Below the pieces are notes generated by a model. The model had not been told where the DNA came from. It made no database searches and saw only the letters and a list, made by a program, of their open reading frames with translations. Shown in pieces: positions 42,701 to 51,731 of a stretch of DNA of 64,000 nucleotides (position 1 is the stretch's first letter; every line of letters begins with the position of its first letter). Made by a program: the position numbers and the translations under genes. The stretch is from UBA4744 sp963723165 (lineage in GTDB: Bacteria; Actinomycetota; Acidimicrobiia; Spongiisociales; UBA4744), in NCBI GenBank assembly GCA_963723165.1, contig CAVRPP010000011.1:110183-174182 (forward strand). The letters are read 5' to 3'.

Positions 42701-43762
42701 ATGATGGAGCGCGTGGACGGCGACATGATGGCGGCAGCAATTGCCGCCGCGGGCGATCATCACCCGCACCCGAACCCGCGGGTGGGAGCGGTAGTGGTGA
42801 CCGGGGACGGCCGGGTAGTCGGCCGGGGCGGTCACCTGGGCCCCGGGACACCGCACGCCGAGGTTGTTGCCCTCGCTGAGGCCGGGCCGGCTGCCCGGGG
42901 GGCCACCCTCTACGTGACGCTCGAACCTTGCGCCCATCAAGGCAGAACACCGCCATGCACCGACGCCATCATCGCCGCCGGTATCGCCCGGGTGGTGGCA
43001 GCGCTCGAGGATCCAGACGCCCTGGTGGTGGGGCGAGGGTTTGCCGCCCTGCGAGGGTCGGATATCGAGGTAGTGACCGGCGTCGGTCGCGAACCGGCCA
43101 CCGAACTCGACCCGGGGTATTTCCACCATCGGCGCACGGGGCGACCCCGGGTCACCCTCAAGGTGGGTATGACGCTCGATGGGCAGGTGGCTGCTGCCGA
43201 TGGAAGCTCACAGTGGATCACCTCGATCGAAGCCCGCCGGGACGCTCATCATCTGCGGTCGGCTCACGACGCCATCCTGGTTGGAGCAGGAACTCTGCAG
43301 GCAGATGATCCGGAGCTGACAGTCCGGCTGGATGGGTATTCCGGCCCGCAGCCCTTGCCCGTCGTCGTGGCCGGTCGGCGGGTGGTTCCTCCGGCCCGGC
43401 GCGTATTTGGGCGAACGGCGCTGGTGTTCTCACCAACCGATTGCGACGTACCCGCTGAGGTGGTGGTCCTTCCCGATTCGAGCGGGGAACAAGTCGACCT
43501 GCCGGCAATGCTGGACGCTCTCGGCAACCGGGGCATCGTTGATCTCCTCGTAGAGGGAGGTCCGCGGCTGGCGACCGCCATGTGGAAGCAGGGTCTGGTA
43601 GACCACGGTGTCGTGTACCTGGCTTCTGCCCTGGCCGGCGGAAGTGGCCGGCCGGTCTTCACCGGCTCCTTTGCCACCGTCGCAGATTTGCAGGCCGTGC
43701 AGTTCACACGCATCGAACCAGTTGGGCCGGACGTACGCATCGACTTCAAAGGGGCTGTTTGA
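42701..43762 (+). CDS. ribD: bifunctional riboflavin deaminase/reductase RibD
   Basis: 353 residues from ATG 42701, after GGAAAGGA. The deaminase half has HAEVVALAEAG and LEPCAHQGRTPPCTDAI (zinc His and two Cys). The reductase half (150 onward) has VTLKVGMTLDGQVAAADG and GAGTLQADDPELTVRL. It does the second and third steps from GTP to riboflavin. It overlaps ribE by one base. Confidence 0.96.
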   Translation: MMERVDGDMMAAAIAAAGDHHPHPNPRVGAVVVTGDGRVVGRGGHLGPGTPHAEVVALAEAGPAARGATLYVTLEPCAHQGRTPPCTDAIIAAGIARVVAALEDPDALVVGRGFAALRGSDIEVVTGVGREPATELDPGYFHHRRTGRPRVTLKVGMTLDGQVAAADGSSQWITSIEARRDAHHLRSAHDAILVGAGTLQADDPELTVRLDGYSGPQPLPVVVAGRRVVPPARRVFGRTALVFSPTDCDVPAEVVVLPDSSGEQVDLPAMLDALGNRGIVDLLVEGGPRLATAMWKQGLVDHGVVYLASALAGGSGRPVFTGSFATVADLQAVQFTRIEPVGPDVRIDFKGAV

Positions 43763-44355
43763 TGTTTACCGGGATCGTGGAAGAAATGGGACGAGTCGTC
43801 CGAACCATTCCGGCCGACCAGGGCGTGAGGATCGAGATCGATGGTCCGCTGGTTTCGGATGGACTACGAGTGGGCGATTCGGTCGCTGTAAACGGTGTCT
43901 GTTTGACCGTGGTTGCAGCCACTCCCACCGGCTTTGCGTCCGACGTTGTCAAGGAAACCCTCGACCGGACGAACCTGGGAGGTCTGCTTCCCGACTCGCC
44001 GGTCGACCTCGAGCGGTCCATGGCCGCGTCCGGACGGTTTGATGGTCACATCGTGCAAGGTCACGTCGACGGCGTCGGTCGCGTGTCCCACGTATCTCCG
44101 GAGGGCGGCGGGGTTCGGATGGCGATCGCCATTCCCTCCGCCCTGGAGCGCTTCGTGGTCGAGAAGGGATCGATAACCGTCGACGGGGTGAGCCTCACGG
44201 TCGCCGGATTCGTGGAAGGTGGGTTTGAGGTAGCCCTCATTCCGCACACGCTGGCTGTGACCGTGCTCGGCATTCGAACCCCGGGGGATCGAGTGAATCT
44301 CGAAGTAGACGTGATCGCCAAGTATGTCGAACGATTGCTGGAGGAACGTACGTGA
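43762..44355 (+). CDS. ribE: riboflavin synthase
   Basis: 197 residues, with two similar beta-barrel halves. MFTGIVEEMGRV opens the first half, which holds SVAVNGVCLTVV. HIVQGHVDGVGRV opens the second, which holds SITVDGVSLTVAG. It dismutates two lumazines to riboflavin. ATG 43762 overlaps the ribD stop. Confidence 0.96.
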   Translation: MFTGIVEEMGRVVRTIPADQGVRIEIDGPLVSDGLRVGDSVAVNGVCLTVVAATPTGFASDVVKETLDRTNLGGLLPDSPVDLERSMAASGRFDGHIVQGHVDGVGRVSHVSPEGGGVRMAIAIPSALERFVVEKGSITVDGVSLTVAGFVEGGFEVALIPHTLAVTVLGIRTPGDRVNLEVDVIAKYVERLLEERT

Positions 44356-45569
44356 TGCTGGCCTCAATCGAAGAAGCGATCTCCGCGTTCAGAAACGGTG
44401 AATTCCTCGTCGTGGTCGACGACGCGGACCGGGAAAACGAGGGCGATCTGGTCATTGCGGCCCAGCACGCTACGCCTGCCCGGGTGGGGTTCATGGTTCG
44501 CCACACGAGCGGACTCATCTGTCTTCCCACCCTGGGTGAGCGGCTCGATGAACTGCAGATCCCAATGATGGTGACCAACAATACGGACGCCCGGCGAACG
44601 GCATTCACCGTCTCCATCGATTACGGACCCGCGACAACGACCGGAATCTCGGCGGCGGACCGGGCCGCGACCATCGCTGCCCTCATCGACCCGTCCAGAC
44701 CACCGGAGAGCTTCACCCGGCCCGGGCACGTCTTTCCGCTTCGTTACCGGCCGGGAGGTGTTCTGCGCCGGGCCGGCCACACGGAAGCCGCAGTGGACCT
44801 GGCCGTGCTGGCCGGCCTCTATCCGGCAGGAGTGCTGGCCGAAATCGTGACGGACGACGGTGAGATCGCTCGATTTCCCGATCTGGAGCGATTCGCCAAA
44901 GAACACGAACTCCTCATGATCTCGATCGCCGATCTGATTGCGCACCGTCGGCAGCAAGAACATCTGATCAAGCGGATCAGCGAAGCCCGTCTCCCCACCG
45001 AATTCGGGGTCTTTCGAGCCGTCGGATACGAGTCGCTCGTGGACGGCCGTGAGAATGTAGCTCTCGTGATGGGAGACGTGACCGGTACCGACGGCGTCCT
45101 GGTCCGCGTGCATTCAGAATGCTTGACGGGTGACACGTTCGGAAGTCTTCGCTGCGACTGTGGCGTCCAGCTTCGCGAGGCGATCCGCCGGGTTGGCGAA
45201 GCGGGTGCCGGGGTCGTGCTGTATTTGCGTGGCCACGAGGGACGGGGGATAGGCCTCGGTCACAAACTCGCGGCGTATGCGTTGCAGGATCAAGGGCGGG
45301 ATACCGTTCAGGCGAACGAAGACCTCGGTTTGCCGATCGACGCCCGCGACTACGGAGTTGGGGCTCAAATCCTCGTCGACCTGGGCGTCTGCGTGATGCG
45401 TCTCTTGACCAACAATCCGAAGAAACGAGCCGGAATCGAAGGGTACGGTTTGACCATCCTGGAGACTGTGTCGCTCCAGGTTGACGCCACCGACGAAAAC
45501 CGGGGCTACCTCGAAACCAAGGCTCGGAAATTGGGTCATACGCTGGATATCGGGGAGCCGTCCTCATGA
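44355..45569 (+). CDS. ribBA: bifunctional 3,4-DHBP synthase / GTP cyclohydrolase II
   Basis: 404 residues from ATG 44355. The DHBP synthase half has VVDDADRENEGDLVIAAQ, TTTGISAADRA and RPGHVFPLRYRPGGVL. The cyclohydrolase half has VRVHSECLTGDTFGSLRCDC (zinc cysteines) and LRGHEGRGIGLGHKLAAY. It supplies both entry substrates of the pathway. It overlaps ribE and ribH. Confidence 0.96.
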   Translation: MLASIEEAISAFRNGEFLVVVDDADRENEGDLVIAAQHATPARVGFMVRHTSGLICLPTLGERLDELQIPMMVTNNTDARRTAFTVSIDYGPATTTGISAADRAATIAALIDPSRPPESFTRPGHVFPLRYRPGGVLRRAGHTEAAVDLAVLAGLYPAGVLAEIVTDDGEIARFPDLERFAKEHELLMISIADLIAHRRQQEHLIKRISEARLPTEFGVFRAVGYESLVDGRENVALVMGDVTGTDGVLVRVHSECLTGDTFGSLRCDCGVQLREAIRRVGEAGAGVVLYLRGHEGRGIGLGHKLAAYALQDQGRDTVQANEDLGLPIDARDYGVGAQILVDLGVCVMRLLTNNPKKRAGIEGYGLTILETVSLQVDATDENRGYLETKARKLGHTLDIGEPSS

Positions 45570-46036
45570 CACGCGTCATCGAGGGAAATCTGGACGGCGG
45601 TTCGCTGCGAATCGGGATTGCCATCTCGTCCTTCAACGCCGTGATAACCGACGGACTTCTCACAGGGGCGATGGAGGCCCTGGAGGAATCATCGGTGCCG
45701 GACATCACCGTGGTACGGGTACCTGGGGCCCTGGAATTGCCGTTGGCGGCCCGGAAGCTCATCGGCGCAGGCATGGATGCCGTCGTTGCCATCGGTGCCG
45801 TCATCGAAGGTGAGACGGATCACTACCTGCATGTAGCCACGCAGGCAATGGAGGGATTGCAGCGAGTCGCCCTCGACACCGGAGTTCCCGTCGCCAACGC
45901 GGTGCTGACCGTCCGGGAATACAGTCATGCCCGGGATCGGAGTCTCCCCGGAAAAGGCAACAAGGGTTACGAGGCGGGCCGGGCGGCCATCGCTACCGTC
46001 AACACCTTCCGTGACCTCGATGGGGACGCCGGCTAG
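45566..46036 (+). CDS. ribH: 6,7-dimethyl-8-ribityllumazine synthase
   Basis: 156 residues. ISSFNAVITDGLLTGAMEAL, VRVPGALELPLAARKL and AVIEGETDHYLHVATQ are family motifs, the last with the catalytic His. It joins the two branch products to lumazine. It is the last gene of the FMN-controlled operon. Confidence 0.96.
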   Translation: MTRVIEGNLDGGSLRIGIAISSFNAVITDGLLTGAMEALEESSVPDITVVRVPGALELPLAARKLIGAGMDAVVAIGAVIEGETDHYLHVATQAMEGLQRVALDTGVPVANAVLTVREYSHARDRSLPGKGNKGYEAGRAAIATVNTFRDLDGDAG

Positions 46037-46047
46037 AGCGTCCTGCA

Positions 46048-46075
46048 TTGACAGGGACCCACCCCACCGTATACT
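46048..46075 (+). promoter_or_regulatory. promoter of the infC-rpmI-rplT operon
   Basis: TTGACA (46048-46053) and TATACT (46070-46075) with a 16-nt spacer, the best match to a housekeeping promoter in the window. The start should be near 46082, giving a leader of about 125 nt. Confidence 0.8.
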
Positions 46076-46151
46076 GCTCTGACACAACCGAGCATAAGTG
46101 GAGGCCCGCTGCTCCCACCCGGCCATCGAACAGATGCGCCGCGGTTATCAC

Positions 46152-46183
46152 AACGCAGCAAGCCTTTGTTTGTTGCGTTTTTT
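46152..46183 (+). terminator. intrinsic terminator (attenuator) in the infC leader
   Basis: AACGCAGCAA (46152-46161) pairs with TTGTTGCGTT (46170-46179) with one G-T pair and is followed by more T residues to 46183. It lies between the promoter and infC. A 20-codon frame (ATG 46134 to TGA 46194-46196) runs through it. Confidence 0.75.
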
Positions 46184-46206
46184 CGTCTCTGAATGAGGAG
46201 GAGACT

Positions 46207-46926
46207 ATCGCCGAGTTACGTGTGAATGGCTACATCCGGGCGCCAGAAGTCCGGGTTGTAGCCCCGGATGGCAGTCAGATCGGAATCAAGAAGATACGAG
46301 AAGCCCTTTGGCTCGCCGATCAACTGGGTCTTGACCTCGTGGAGGTTGCCCCGGATGCCAACCCACCCGTGTGCCGCTTGATGGATTACGGCAAGCACAA
46401 GTACGAGATGTCGGTCAAAGCCCGGGAAGCGCGCAAGAAGCAAACCCGTACGGTGATCAAGGAAGTCAAGTTCAAGCCGAAAATCGGCGAGCATGACTAC
46501 CTCATCAAGCAGCGCCGGACGATCGAGTTCCTCTCCGACGGCGACAAGGTCAAGGTGACCATCTGGTTCCGCGGTCGCGAGGCGCAGCGACCGGAACTCG
46601 GGTTGCGGATCCTCGACCGGCTGTCCGAAGAGGTTGCCGACTACGGCGTCGTCGAGCAGACGCCCACCCAGGAGGGCCGGAACATGACGATGGTTCTGGG
46701 TCCGGTACGGCGCCGTGACCGGCCAAAACCGCAGCAAGAGCACGAAGAAGAGGTGGAAACCATCGAGGAAACCGCGAAAACGGTGGAATCCGAAGAAGAG
46801 GCAGTGCCAGAGGTTGCGTCAGACGCTGTGGCAGAAGAACAACCCGGGGCAGCCGGAGATGAGCCAGAAGCTCCGGCGGCGGACCCGGTGTCCAAGGCCG
46901 AGGCTGCGAAGACCGTTGAAGAATAG
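46207..46926 (+). CDS. infC: translation initiation factor IF-3 with ATC start and acidic tail
   Basis: 239 residues. The frame has no ATG or GTG next to the conserved start (AELRVNGYIRAPEVRVV). GAGGAGGAG stands just before ATC 46207, so ATC is the likely start, as non-standard codons are in many infC genes where IF-3 limits its own synthesis. The N domain (QIGIKKIREALWLAD; VEVAPDANPPVCRLMDYGK) and C domain (KEVKFKPKIGEHDY; KVKVTIWFRGRE) are complete. A tail of about 65 Glu/Ala-rich residues follows, absent from E. coli IF-3. Confidence 0.93.
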   Translation: MAELRVNGYIRAPEVRVVAPDGSQIGIKKIREALWLADQLGLDLVEVAPDANPPVCRLMDYGKHKYEMSVKAREARKKQTRTVIKEVKFKPKIGEHDYLIKQRRTIEFLSDGDKVKVTIWFRGREAQRPELGLRILDRLSEEVADYGVVEQTPTQEGRNMTMVLGPVRRRDRPKPQQEHEEEVETIEETAKTVESEEEAVPEVASDAVAEEQPGAAGDEPEAPAADPVSKAEAAKTVEE

Positions 46927-46938
46927 GGAGCGTAAGTA

Positions 46939-47133
46939 ATGCCGAAGATGAAGACTCACAAGGGCGCAGCCAAGCGCTTCAAAGTGACCGGTTCGGGGAA
47001 GATAATGCGCTCCCAGGCCGGTCGAGGGCACCTGAAGCTGGCGAAAAGCCGGAAACGCTTTCGCACGCTCAAGAGTGACGCCCACCTCACAAAGGGTGAT
47101 GAACGCAACGTCAAGCGAATGATCGGTCGCTGA
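46939..47133 (+). CDS. rpmI: 50S ribosomal protein L35
   Basis: 64 residues, strongly basic. MPKMKTHKGAAKRFKVTGSG is the L35 signature. It lies 12 bases after infC and 25 before rplT, the universal infC-rpmI-rplT order. Confidence 0.97.
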   Translation: MPKMKTHKGAAKRFKVTGSGKIMRSQAGRGHLKLAKSRKRFRTLKSDAHLTKGDERNVKRMIGR

Positions 47134-47158
47134 GGCGAACCGCAGAGGAGGAAGTCTC

Positions 47159-47512
47159 ATGGCCAGAGTCAAACGCGCCGTGCACGCCAAGAAGAAGCAC
47201 AAGAAGGTTCTCGACCGTGCCAGTGGGTACAAAGGGGCAAAGAGTCGCCGGTTTCGGGCGGCCAACGAGCAGGTCATGCATGCGATGCAAGACTCGTATC
47301 GTGACCGCCGGGCTCGCAAGGGTGAGTTTCGCCGCTTGTGGATCCAGCGCATCAATGCCGCCGCCCGGCAGAACGGAACGACCTATTCCCAGCTGATCGC
47401 CGGCCTCAAGGCGGCTGAGGTCGAGGTCGACCGCAAGATGCTTGCCGAAATGGCCGTCAACGATCCGGCCGCCTTTGCTCAACTAGCGCGACTGGCCGCT
47501 CCCAAGAACTAG
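47159..47512 (+). CDS. rplT: 50S ribosomal protein L20
   Basis: 117 residues. MARVKRAVHAKKKHKKVLD and the later RRLWIQRINAAAR are L20 motifs. L20 is needed early in 50S assembly and represses this operon in other bacteria. An AGAGGAGG site precedes the ATG. The stop overlaps the next GTG. Confidence 0.97.
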   Translation: MARVKRAVHAKKKHKKVLDRASGYKGAKSRRFRAANEQVMHAMQDSYRDRRARKGEFRRLWIQRINAAARQNGTTYSQLIAGLKAAEVEVDRKMLAEMAVNDPAAFAQLARLAAPKN

Positions 47513-48285
47513 TGGAGCCGATTCGCTCGACGCGCAACGTGCGCGTCTCCGCAGCGATCCGGCTGAATCGTGCTCGCCGCCGGATCGAAACCGGCCGGAC
47601 TCTGCTCGAGGGCCCGCATCTGTTGATGGAGGCCATGGCGGCCGGAGCTGCTCTGGAGACGGTGTTTGTTTCGGTCGACGATGAGCCGAGCACCGCTCTG
47701 GTTGCCGCGTTGGGCGTCGACATGGTGCCGGTCACAGCAGCCGTGATGGCCAAAGTAGCCGGCACCCTGCACCCGCGAGGCCCGGTGGCCGTGATCGTCA
47801 TTCCTCCCGATCACCCGGCAGTCGCCGGATCGCTCATCGTGTCCTGGGGGGTCGGGGATCCGGGAAACGTGGGCACCCTGATCCGCTCCGCCGCGGCCTT
47901 CGGCTTGGGATTCGTGGCCGGGCCCGGGACTGCCGACCCCTGGTCGCCCAAGGTCTTGCGCGCGGGAGCCGGCGCCCACTTTCGAACGACTGTCGAGAAG
48001 CCGCCGTCTGTTTCGGTGGATTCGTTACAGGGTCGCGGTCTGACGGTAGTGGCCGCCGTGGTTGAAGGAGGCGTCCCACCCGACCGGCTTGCCGGGATGG
48101 AACGCTGCGCTCTCCTGATTGGGGATGAAGCCGCAGGCCTCCCGGCAGACGTCGTTGGGGCTGCTGATATTCGTGTCACGATTCCGATGCCCGGGCGCAC
48201 GGAAAGCCTGAACGCGGGAGTAGCCGGCTCCCTGCTTGCTTACGAACTGGCCAAGACCGCCAAAGACCTACCCCATCCCGACTAA
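47512..48285 (+). CDS. SpoU/TrmH-family RNA 2'-O-methyltransferase
   Basis: 257 residues from GTG 47512. An N-terminal substrate-binding part (TRNVRVSAAIRLNRARRR; LLEGPHLLMEA) is followed by the knotted SPOUT domain: GDPGNVGTLIRSAAAFGL, LLIGDEAAGLP and IPMPGRTESLNAGVAGSLL, motifs 1 to 3. It should methylate a ribose in rRNA or tRNA; the exact base cannot be told. The gene lies between rplT and pheS, as in many actinobacteria. Confidence 0.9.
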   Translation: MEPIRSTRNVRVSAAIRLNRARRRIETGRTLLEGPHLLMEAMAAGAALETVFVSVDDEPSTALVAALGVDMVPVTAAVMAKVAGTLHPRGPVAVIVIPPDHPAVAGSLIVSWGVGDPGNVGTLIRSAAAFGLGFVAGPGTADPWSPKVLRAGAGAHFRTTVEKPPSVSVDSLQGRGLTVVAAVVEGGVPPDRLAGMERCALLIGDEAAGLPADVVGAADIRVTIPMPGRTESLNAGVAGSLLAYELAKTAKDLPHPD

Positions 48286-48288
48286 CCT
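48283..48288 (+). promoter_or_regulatory. -10 box upstream of pheS
   Basis: TAACCT within GACTAACCTG lies 9 nt before the pheS ATG and overlaps the stop of the methyltransferase gene. The same arrangement precedes alaS and tyrS. Confidence 0.5.
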
Positions 48289-48297
48289 GCCCGACCG

Positions 48298-49332
48298 ATG
48301 GACCAACTAGAAGACCTCGTGGCTGCTGCCCCCAATCGGATCCGATCTGCCTCCGATCTCGAGGATCTCACGGCGATCGAAACCGAACTTCTCGGGAGAA
48401 AATCGCTGATCGCCGAAACGCGACGCACCCTCGGTGCTCTGCCACCGGAACAGCGCCCCGTGGTCGGCGCTTTGTTGAACGAAGCCAACCAGCAGATCAC
48501 CGCTCTCATTGAAGGGCGCCGATCCGAACTGGAACTGATCGCCGAGGACGCTCTCCTTCTGGAAGATCGCGTCGACGTAACACTTCCCGTTCGTAGCCTG
48601 CCGCGAGGCTGGCACCACCTGGTCACTCAGACTCTCGAAGAAGTAGCCGACATTTTCCTATCTCTCGGCTACGGAGTCGTGACGGGTCCCGAGGTGGACA
48701 CGGCCTGGCACAACTTCGATGCCCTCAACACGCCGCCAACGCATCCGGCCCGGTTCGAGTCGGACACCATGTACGTCGACTACGGGGACCCGGACGATGA
48801 GCTTCTTCTTCGTACCCAGACCTCGACCATGCAGGTGCGGTACATGGAGCAAAACGACCCTCCCGTGTACATCGTCGCCCCCGGCCGCTGTTATCGAACC
48901 GACACGCTCGACGCTACCCATTCACCGGTGTTTCACCAGATTGAAGGCCTGGCGGTCGACGAGCATATCACCATGGCAGACCTCAAAGGCACCCTGGCAT
49001 ATTTCATGCGAGAGTTTCTCGGACCCGACCGTCAGATTCGCCTGCTGCCCCACTTCTTCCCGTTCACCGAGCCCTCCGCCGAGATGCACGTCTCCTGTTT
49101 CAACTGTGATGGATCGGGATGCCGGGTGTGCTCCGGGTCCGGTTGGATCGAATTGCTCGGCTGCGGGGTGGTCGATCCGCATGTCCTGGAGGCCGTCGGT
49201 TACGACTCAACGAAGTACTCCGGTTTCGCGTTCGGGGTCGGGGCGGAGCGCCTGGCCATGGTGAGGCACGGTATCGATCACATCAAGCACTTCTTTGAGA
49301 ACGACCTGCGCGTACTGAAGCAGTTCTCGTGA
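48298..49332 (+). CDS. pheS: phenylalanyl-tRNA synthetase alpha subunit
   Basis: 344 residues. An N-terminal coiled coil that touches tRNA is followed by the class II core: GPEVDTAWHNFDALNTPPTH, RCYRRDT-like RCYRTDTLDATHSPVFHQIE and the motif 3 run FGVGAERLAMVRHGIDHIK. A CNCDGSGC-like cysteine cluster lies before motif 3 (CFNCDGSGCRVCSGSG), possibly a metal site. It overlaps pheT by 4 bases. Confidence 0.96.
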   Translation: MDQLEDLVAAAPNRIRSASDLEDLTAIETELLGRKSLIAETRRTLGALPPEQRPVVGALLNEANQQITALIEGRRSELELIAEDALLLEDRVDVTLPVRSLPRGWHHLVTQTLEEVADIFLSLGYGVVTGPEVDTAWHNFDALNTPPTHPARFESDTMYVDYGDPDDELLLRTQTSTMQVRYMEQNDPPVYIVAPGRCYRTDTLDATHSPVFHQIEGLAVDEHITMADLKGTLAYFMREFLGPDRQIRLLPHFFPFTEPSAEMHVSCFNCDGSGCRVCSGSGWIELLGCGVVDPHVLEAVGYDSTKYSGFAFGVGAERLAMVRHGIDHIKHFFENDLRVLKQFS

Positions 49333-51731
49333 AGGTCTCGCTGCGCTGGCTCCGCGAATACGTGGACCTGCCAACCGACGACCCCGACGAACTGGCCGAA
49401 GTATTGAGCAGCCTCGGCCATGAAGTGGAAGGGTACGAGGTGCTCGACCTCCAATTCTCAGGCGTGATCGTCGGCCGGGTGGAGGACGTGTCCCCTCATC
49501 CCAACGCCGACAAGCTCCGCCTGTGTCGGGTGAGCACCGGGAGCGAACCCCGGGACATAGTGTGTGGAGCCTGGAACTTCGAGGCCGGGGCGATTGTGCC
49601 GGTGTCCGTTCCCGGCGCGGTTCTGGCCGGTGGTCTGGAAGTAGGCATCCGGACGCTGCGTGGGATCGAGTCGCACGGGATGATCTGCTCGGCGGCAGAA
49701 CTCGGGCTGGGCGATGATCACTCCGGAATCATCGTCCTCGACCCCGGGACGGAAGTTGGAACCGATTTCGCCGAGCTCGTCCCCTTGCCCGACGTGATCT
49801 TCGATCTCTCGATCACACCCAACCGACCCGACGCTATGTCAATGGAGGGTATCGCCAGGGACATCGGCGCCTACTACCGGCTTCCCGTTCACCTTCCGGA
49901 GGTTGCATTGGCCGAGGAAGGCCCGGCCTCGCGAGTGACGGTGACCCTCGAAGACCCTCGCGGCTGCCCGCGGTACGTAGGACGGGAGGTCAGGGACGTA
50001 ACCGTGGCAGCCGCTCCGCTGTGGATGCAGCTCCGCCTCCGTTCGGCCGGCGTCCGGCCCATCAACAACATCGTCGACATCACCAACTACGTGCTGCTGG
50101 AAACGGGTCAACCGCTCCACGGTTTCGATCTCGATCACGTCGGTGGTGAGGCGATCATCGTCCGCAGGGCCGACCCGGGCGAAACGTTGCGAACCCTCGA
50201 CGGGGTCGACCGGGAACTATCCGAGTGGGACCTGGTGATTGCGGATGCTTCCGGCGTGGTCGCATTCGCAGGCGTTATGGGTGGTGAGACCAGTGAGGTT
50301 GGAGATGACACGACCCGTGTGTTGATCGAAGCAGCCCATTTCGATGCTCCGACGGTCTTGTTCACCGCCAAACGCCACGACTTGCGAACCGAGGCGTCGT
50401 CGCGTTTCGAACGGGGCGTCGACCCCAATCTGCCGGGTCGGGCCGCGGCGCGAGCCGCAGCTTTGATGTGTGAGCTCGCCGGCGGGACGGCAGCTGCGGG
50501 TCCCCAAGACAATTATCCGGTGGCGATCGAGCCCTGGACGGTCGAGCTTCCACTGAAGGAGATTCCGCGGTTGTTGGGCATCGAACTGGAACGTTCGACG
50601 GTCGTCGACCTGCTCTCCTGGATCGGCTTTGAGAGCACCGGCGATGACCCGCTCGTCGTCAGCGTTCCCACCTTTCGGCCGGATGTCCGCAGGCCGGCGG
50701 ACCTGGTGGAGGAAGTAGCCAGGATCCACGGATACGACAAGATCCCGGAGGCATTACCCCTTGGCCCAGGCGGCGGTTTGACTGAAGAACAGACTAATGA
50801 GCGTCGGTTGCGAGGGTTGATGACCGGCCTGGGCTATTCGGAGGCGCAGAGCTGGTCCTTTGTTGGTGATGACGACCTGCAGAATCTTGGCCTGAAGGCA
50901 GATGATGTCCGCAGGCAGGGGATCGCGGTCCGGAACCCGCTTCGAGACCTCGAGCCTTTGCTGCGCACCACGTTGCTTCCGGGTCTGCTGAAATCGGCCC
51001 GCTTCAACACCTCACACGGCGCCGAACGCGTGGCCCTGTTTGAAATCGGCAAAGTGTTCCTGGCCGAACCTTCCCCTCTGGACGATCGGCTCCCCAATCA
51101 GCCGGACCGTTTGGCGTTTGTGGCATTGGGTGAATTTGGCCATGCCGAGATCAAGAGTGATCGACCCGGCGCGGATGTGTATACCGCAACCGCAACGTGG
51201 AGGGCGCTGGTTGAGACAATGGGTATCCCCGGTGCTGCTCTTCGACAGTCATCACCGTCCGGCTACCACCCGGGCCGGGCAGCCGAGGTGTCGGTTGAGG
51301 GGACGGTCGTCGGGTCGGTCGGTGAGCTCCATCCGGCAGTCGTGCGTGCGTACGGGCTACAGGGCCGGGTGGCTGCTGGAGAGCTGGCTCTGGACTCCCT
51401 CGTTGAGCCACGCGCATGGTGGGCGTTCCGGGAACCGAGCACATACCCGCCGGTCGTTTTCGATCTGGCCTTTGCGCTCGACGCAACCGTTCCGTCCAGC
51501 GATCTGGTTGAGGCGGTTACGGAGAGTGCCGGCGACTGGCTCGAATCGATCCGGATCTTCGACGAGTTCAGTGGCCCGTCTGTGGGTGCAGGAAGGAAGA
51601 GCATTGCGGTTCAGGTGTGGTTCCGGGCACCGGACCATACGCTGACGAATGAGGAGCTGGCTCCTCACCGCGAGCAGATAATCAACCACGTCGAGGACCG
51701 GCTCGACGCTCAGCTTCGTGGAGGCACGTGA
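49329..51731 (+). CDS. pheT: phenylalanyl-tRNA synthetase beta subunit
   Basis: 800 residues, full length. The tRNA-binding OB domain (about 40-150, VSPHPNADKLRLCRV), the B3/B4 editing domain (SITPNRPDAMSMEGIARDIG), B5, the catalytic-like core and the C-terminal FDX-ACB anticodon domain (from about 705, STYPPVVFDLAFALD) are in order. It forms the alpha2-beta2 enzyme with PheS and edits Tyr-tRNA-Phe. GTG or ATG starts overlap pheS. Confidence 0.96.
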   Translation: MKVSLRWLREYVDLPTDDPDELAEVLSSLGHEVEGYEVLDLQFSGVIVGRVEDVSPHPNADKLRLCRVSTGSEPRDIVCGAWNFEAGAIVPVSVPGAVLAGGLEVGIRTLRGIESHGMICSAAELGLGDDHSGIIVLDPGTEVGTDFAELVPLPDVIFDLSITPNRPDAMSMEGIARDIGAYYRLPVHLPEVALAEEGPASRVTVTLEDPRGCPRYVGREVRDVTVAAAPLWMQLRLRSAGVRPINNIVDITNYVLLETGQPLHGFDLDHVGGEAIIVRRADPGETLRTLDGVDRELSEWDLVIADASGVVAFAGVMGGETSEVGDDTTRVLIEAAHFDAPTVLFTAKRHDLRTEASSRFERGVDPNLPGRAAARAAALMCELAGGTAAAGPQDNYPVAIEPWTVELPLKEIPRLLGIELERSTVVDLLSWIGFESTGDDPLVVSVPTFRPDVRRPADLVEEVARIHGYDKIPEALPLGPGGGLTEEQTNERRLRGLMTGLGYSEAQSWSFVGDDDLQNLGLKADDVRRQGIAVRNPLRDLEPLLRTTLLPGLLKSARFNTSHGAERVALFEIGKVFLAEPSPLDDRLPNQPDRLAFVALGEFGHAEIKSDRPGADVYTATATWRALVETMGIPGAALRQSSPSGYHPGRAAEVSVEGTVVGSVGELHPAVVRAYGLQGRVAAGELALDSLVEPRAWWAFREPSTYPPVVFDLAFALDATVPSSDLVEAVTESAGDWLESIRIFDEFSGPSVGAGRKSIAVQVWFRAPDHTLTNEELAPHREQIINHVEDRLDAQLRGGT

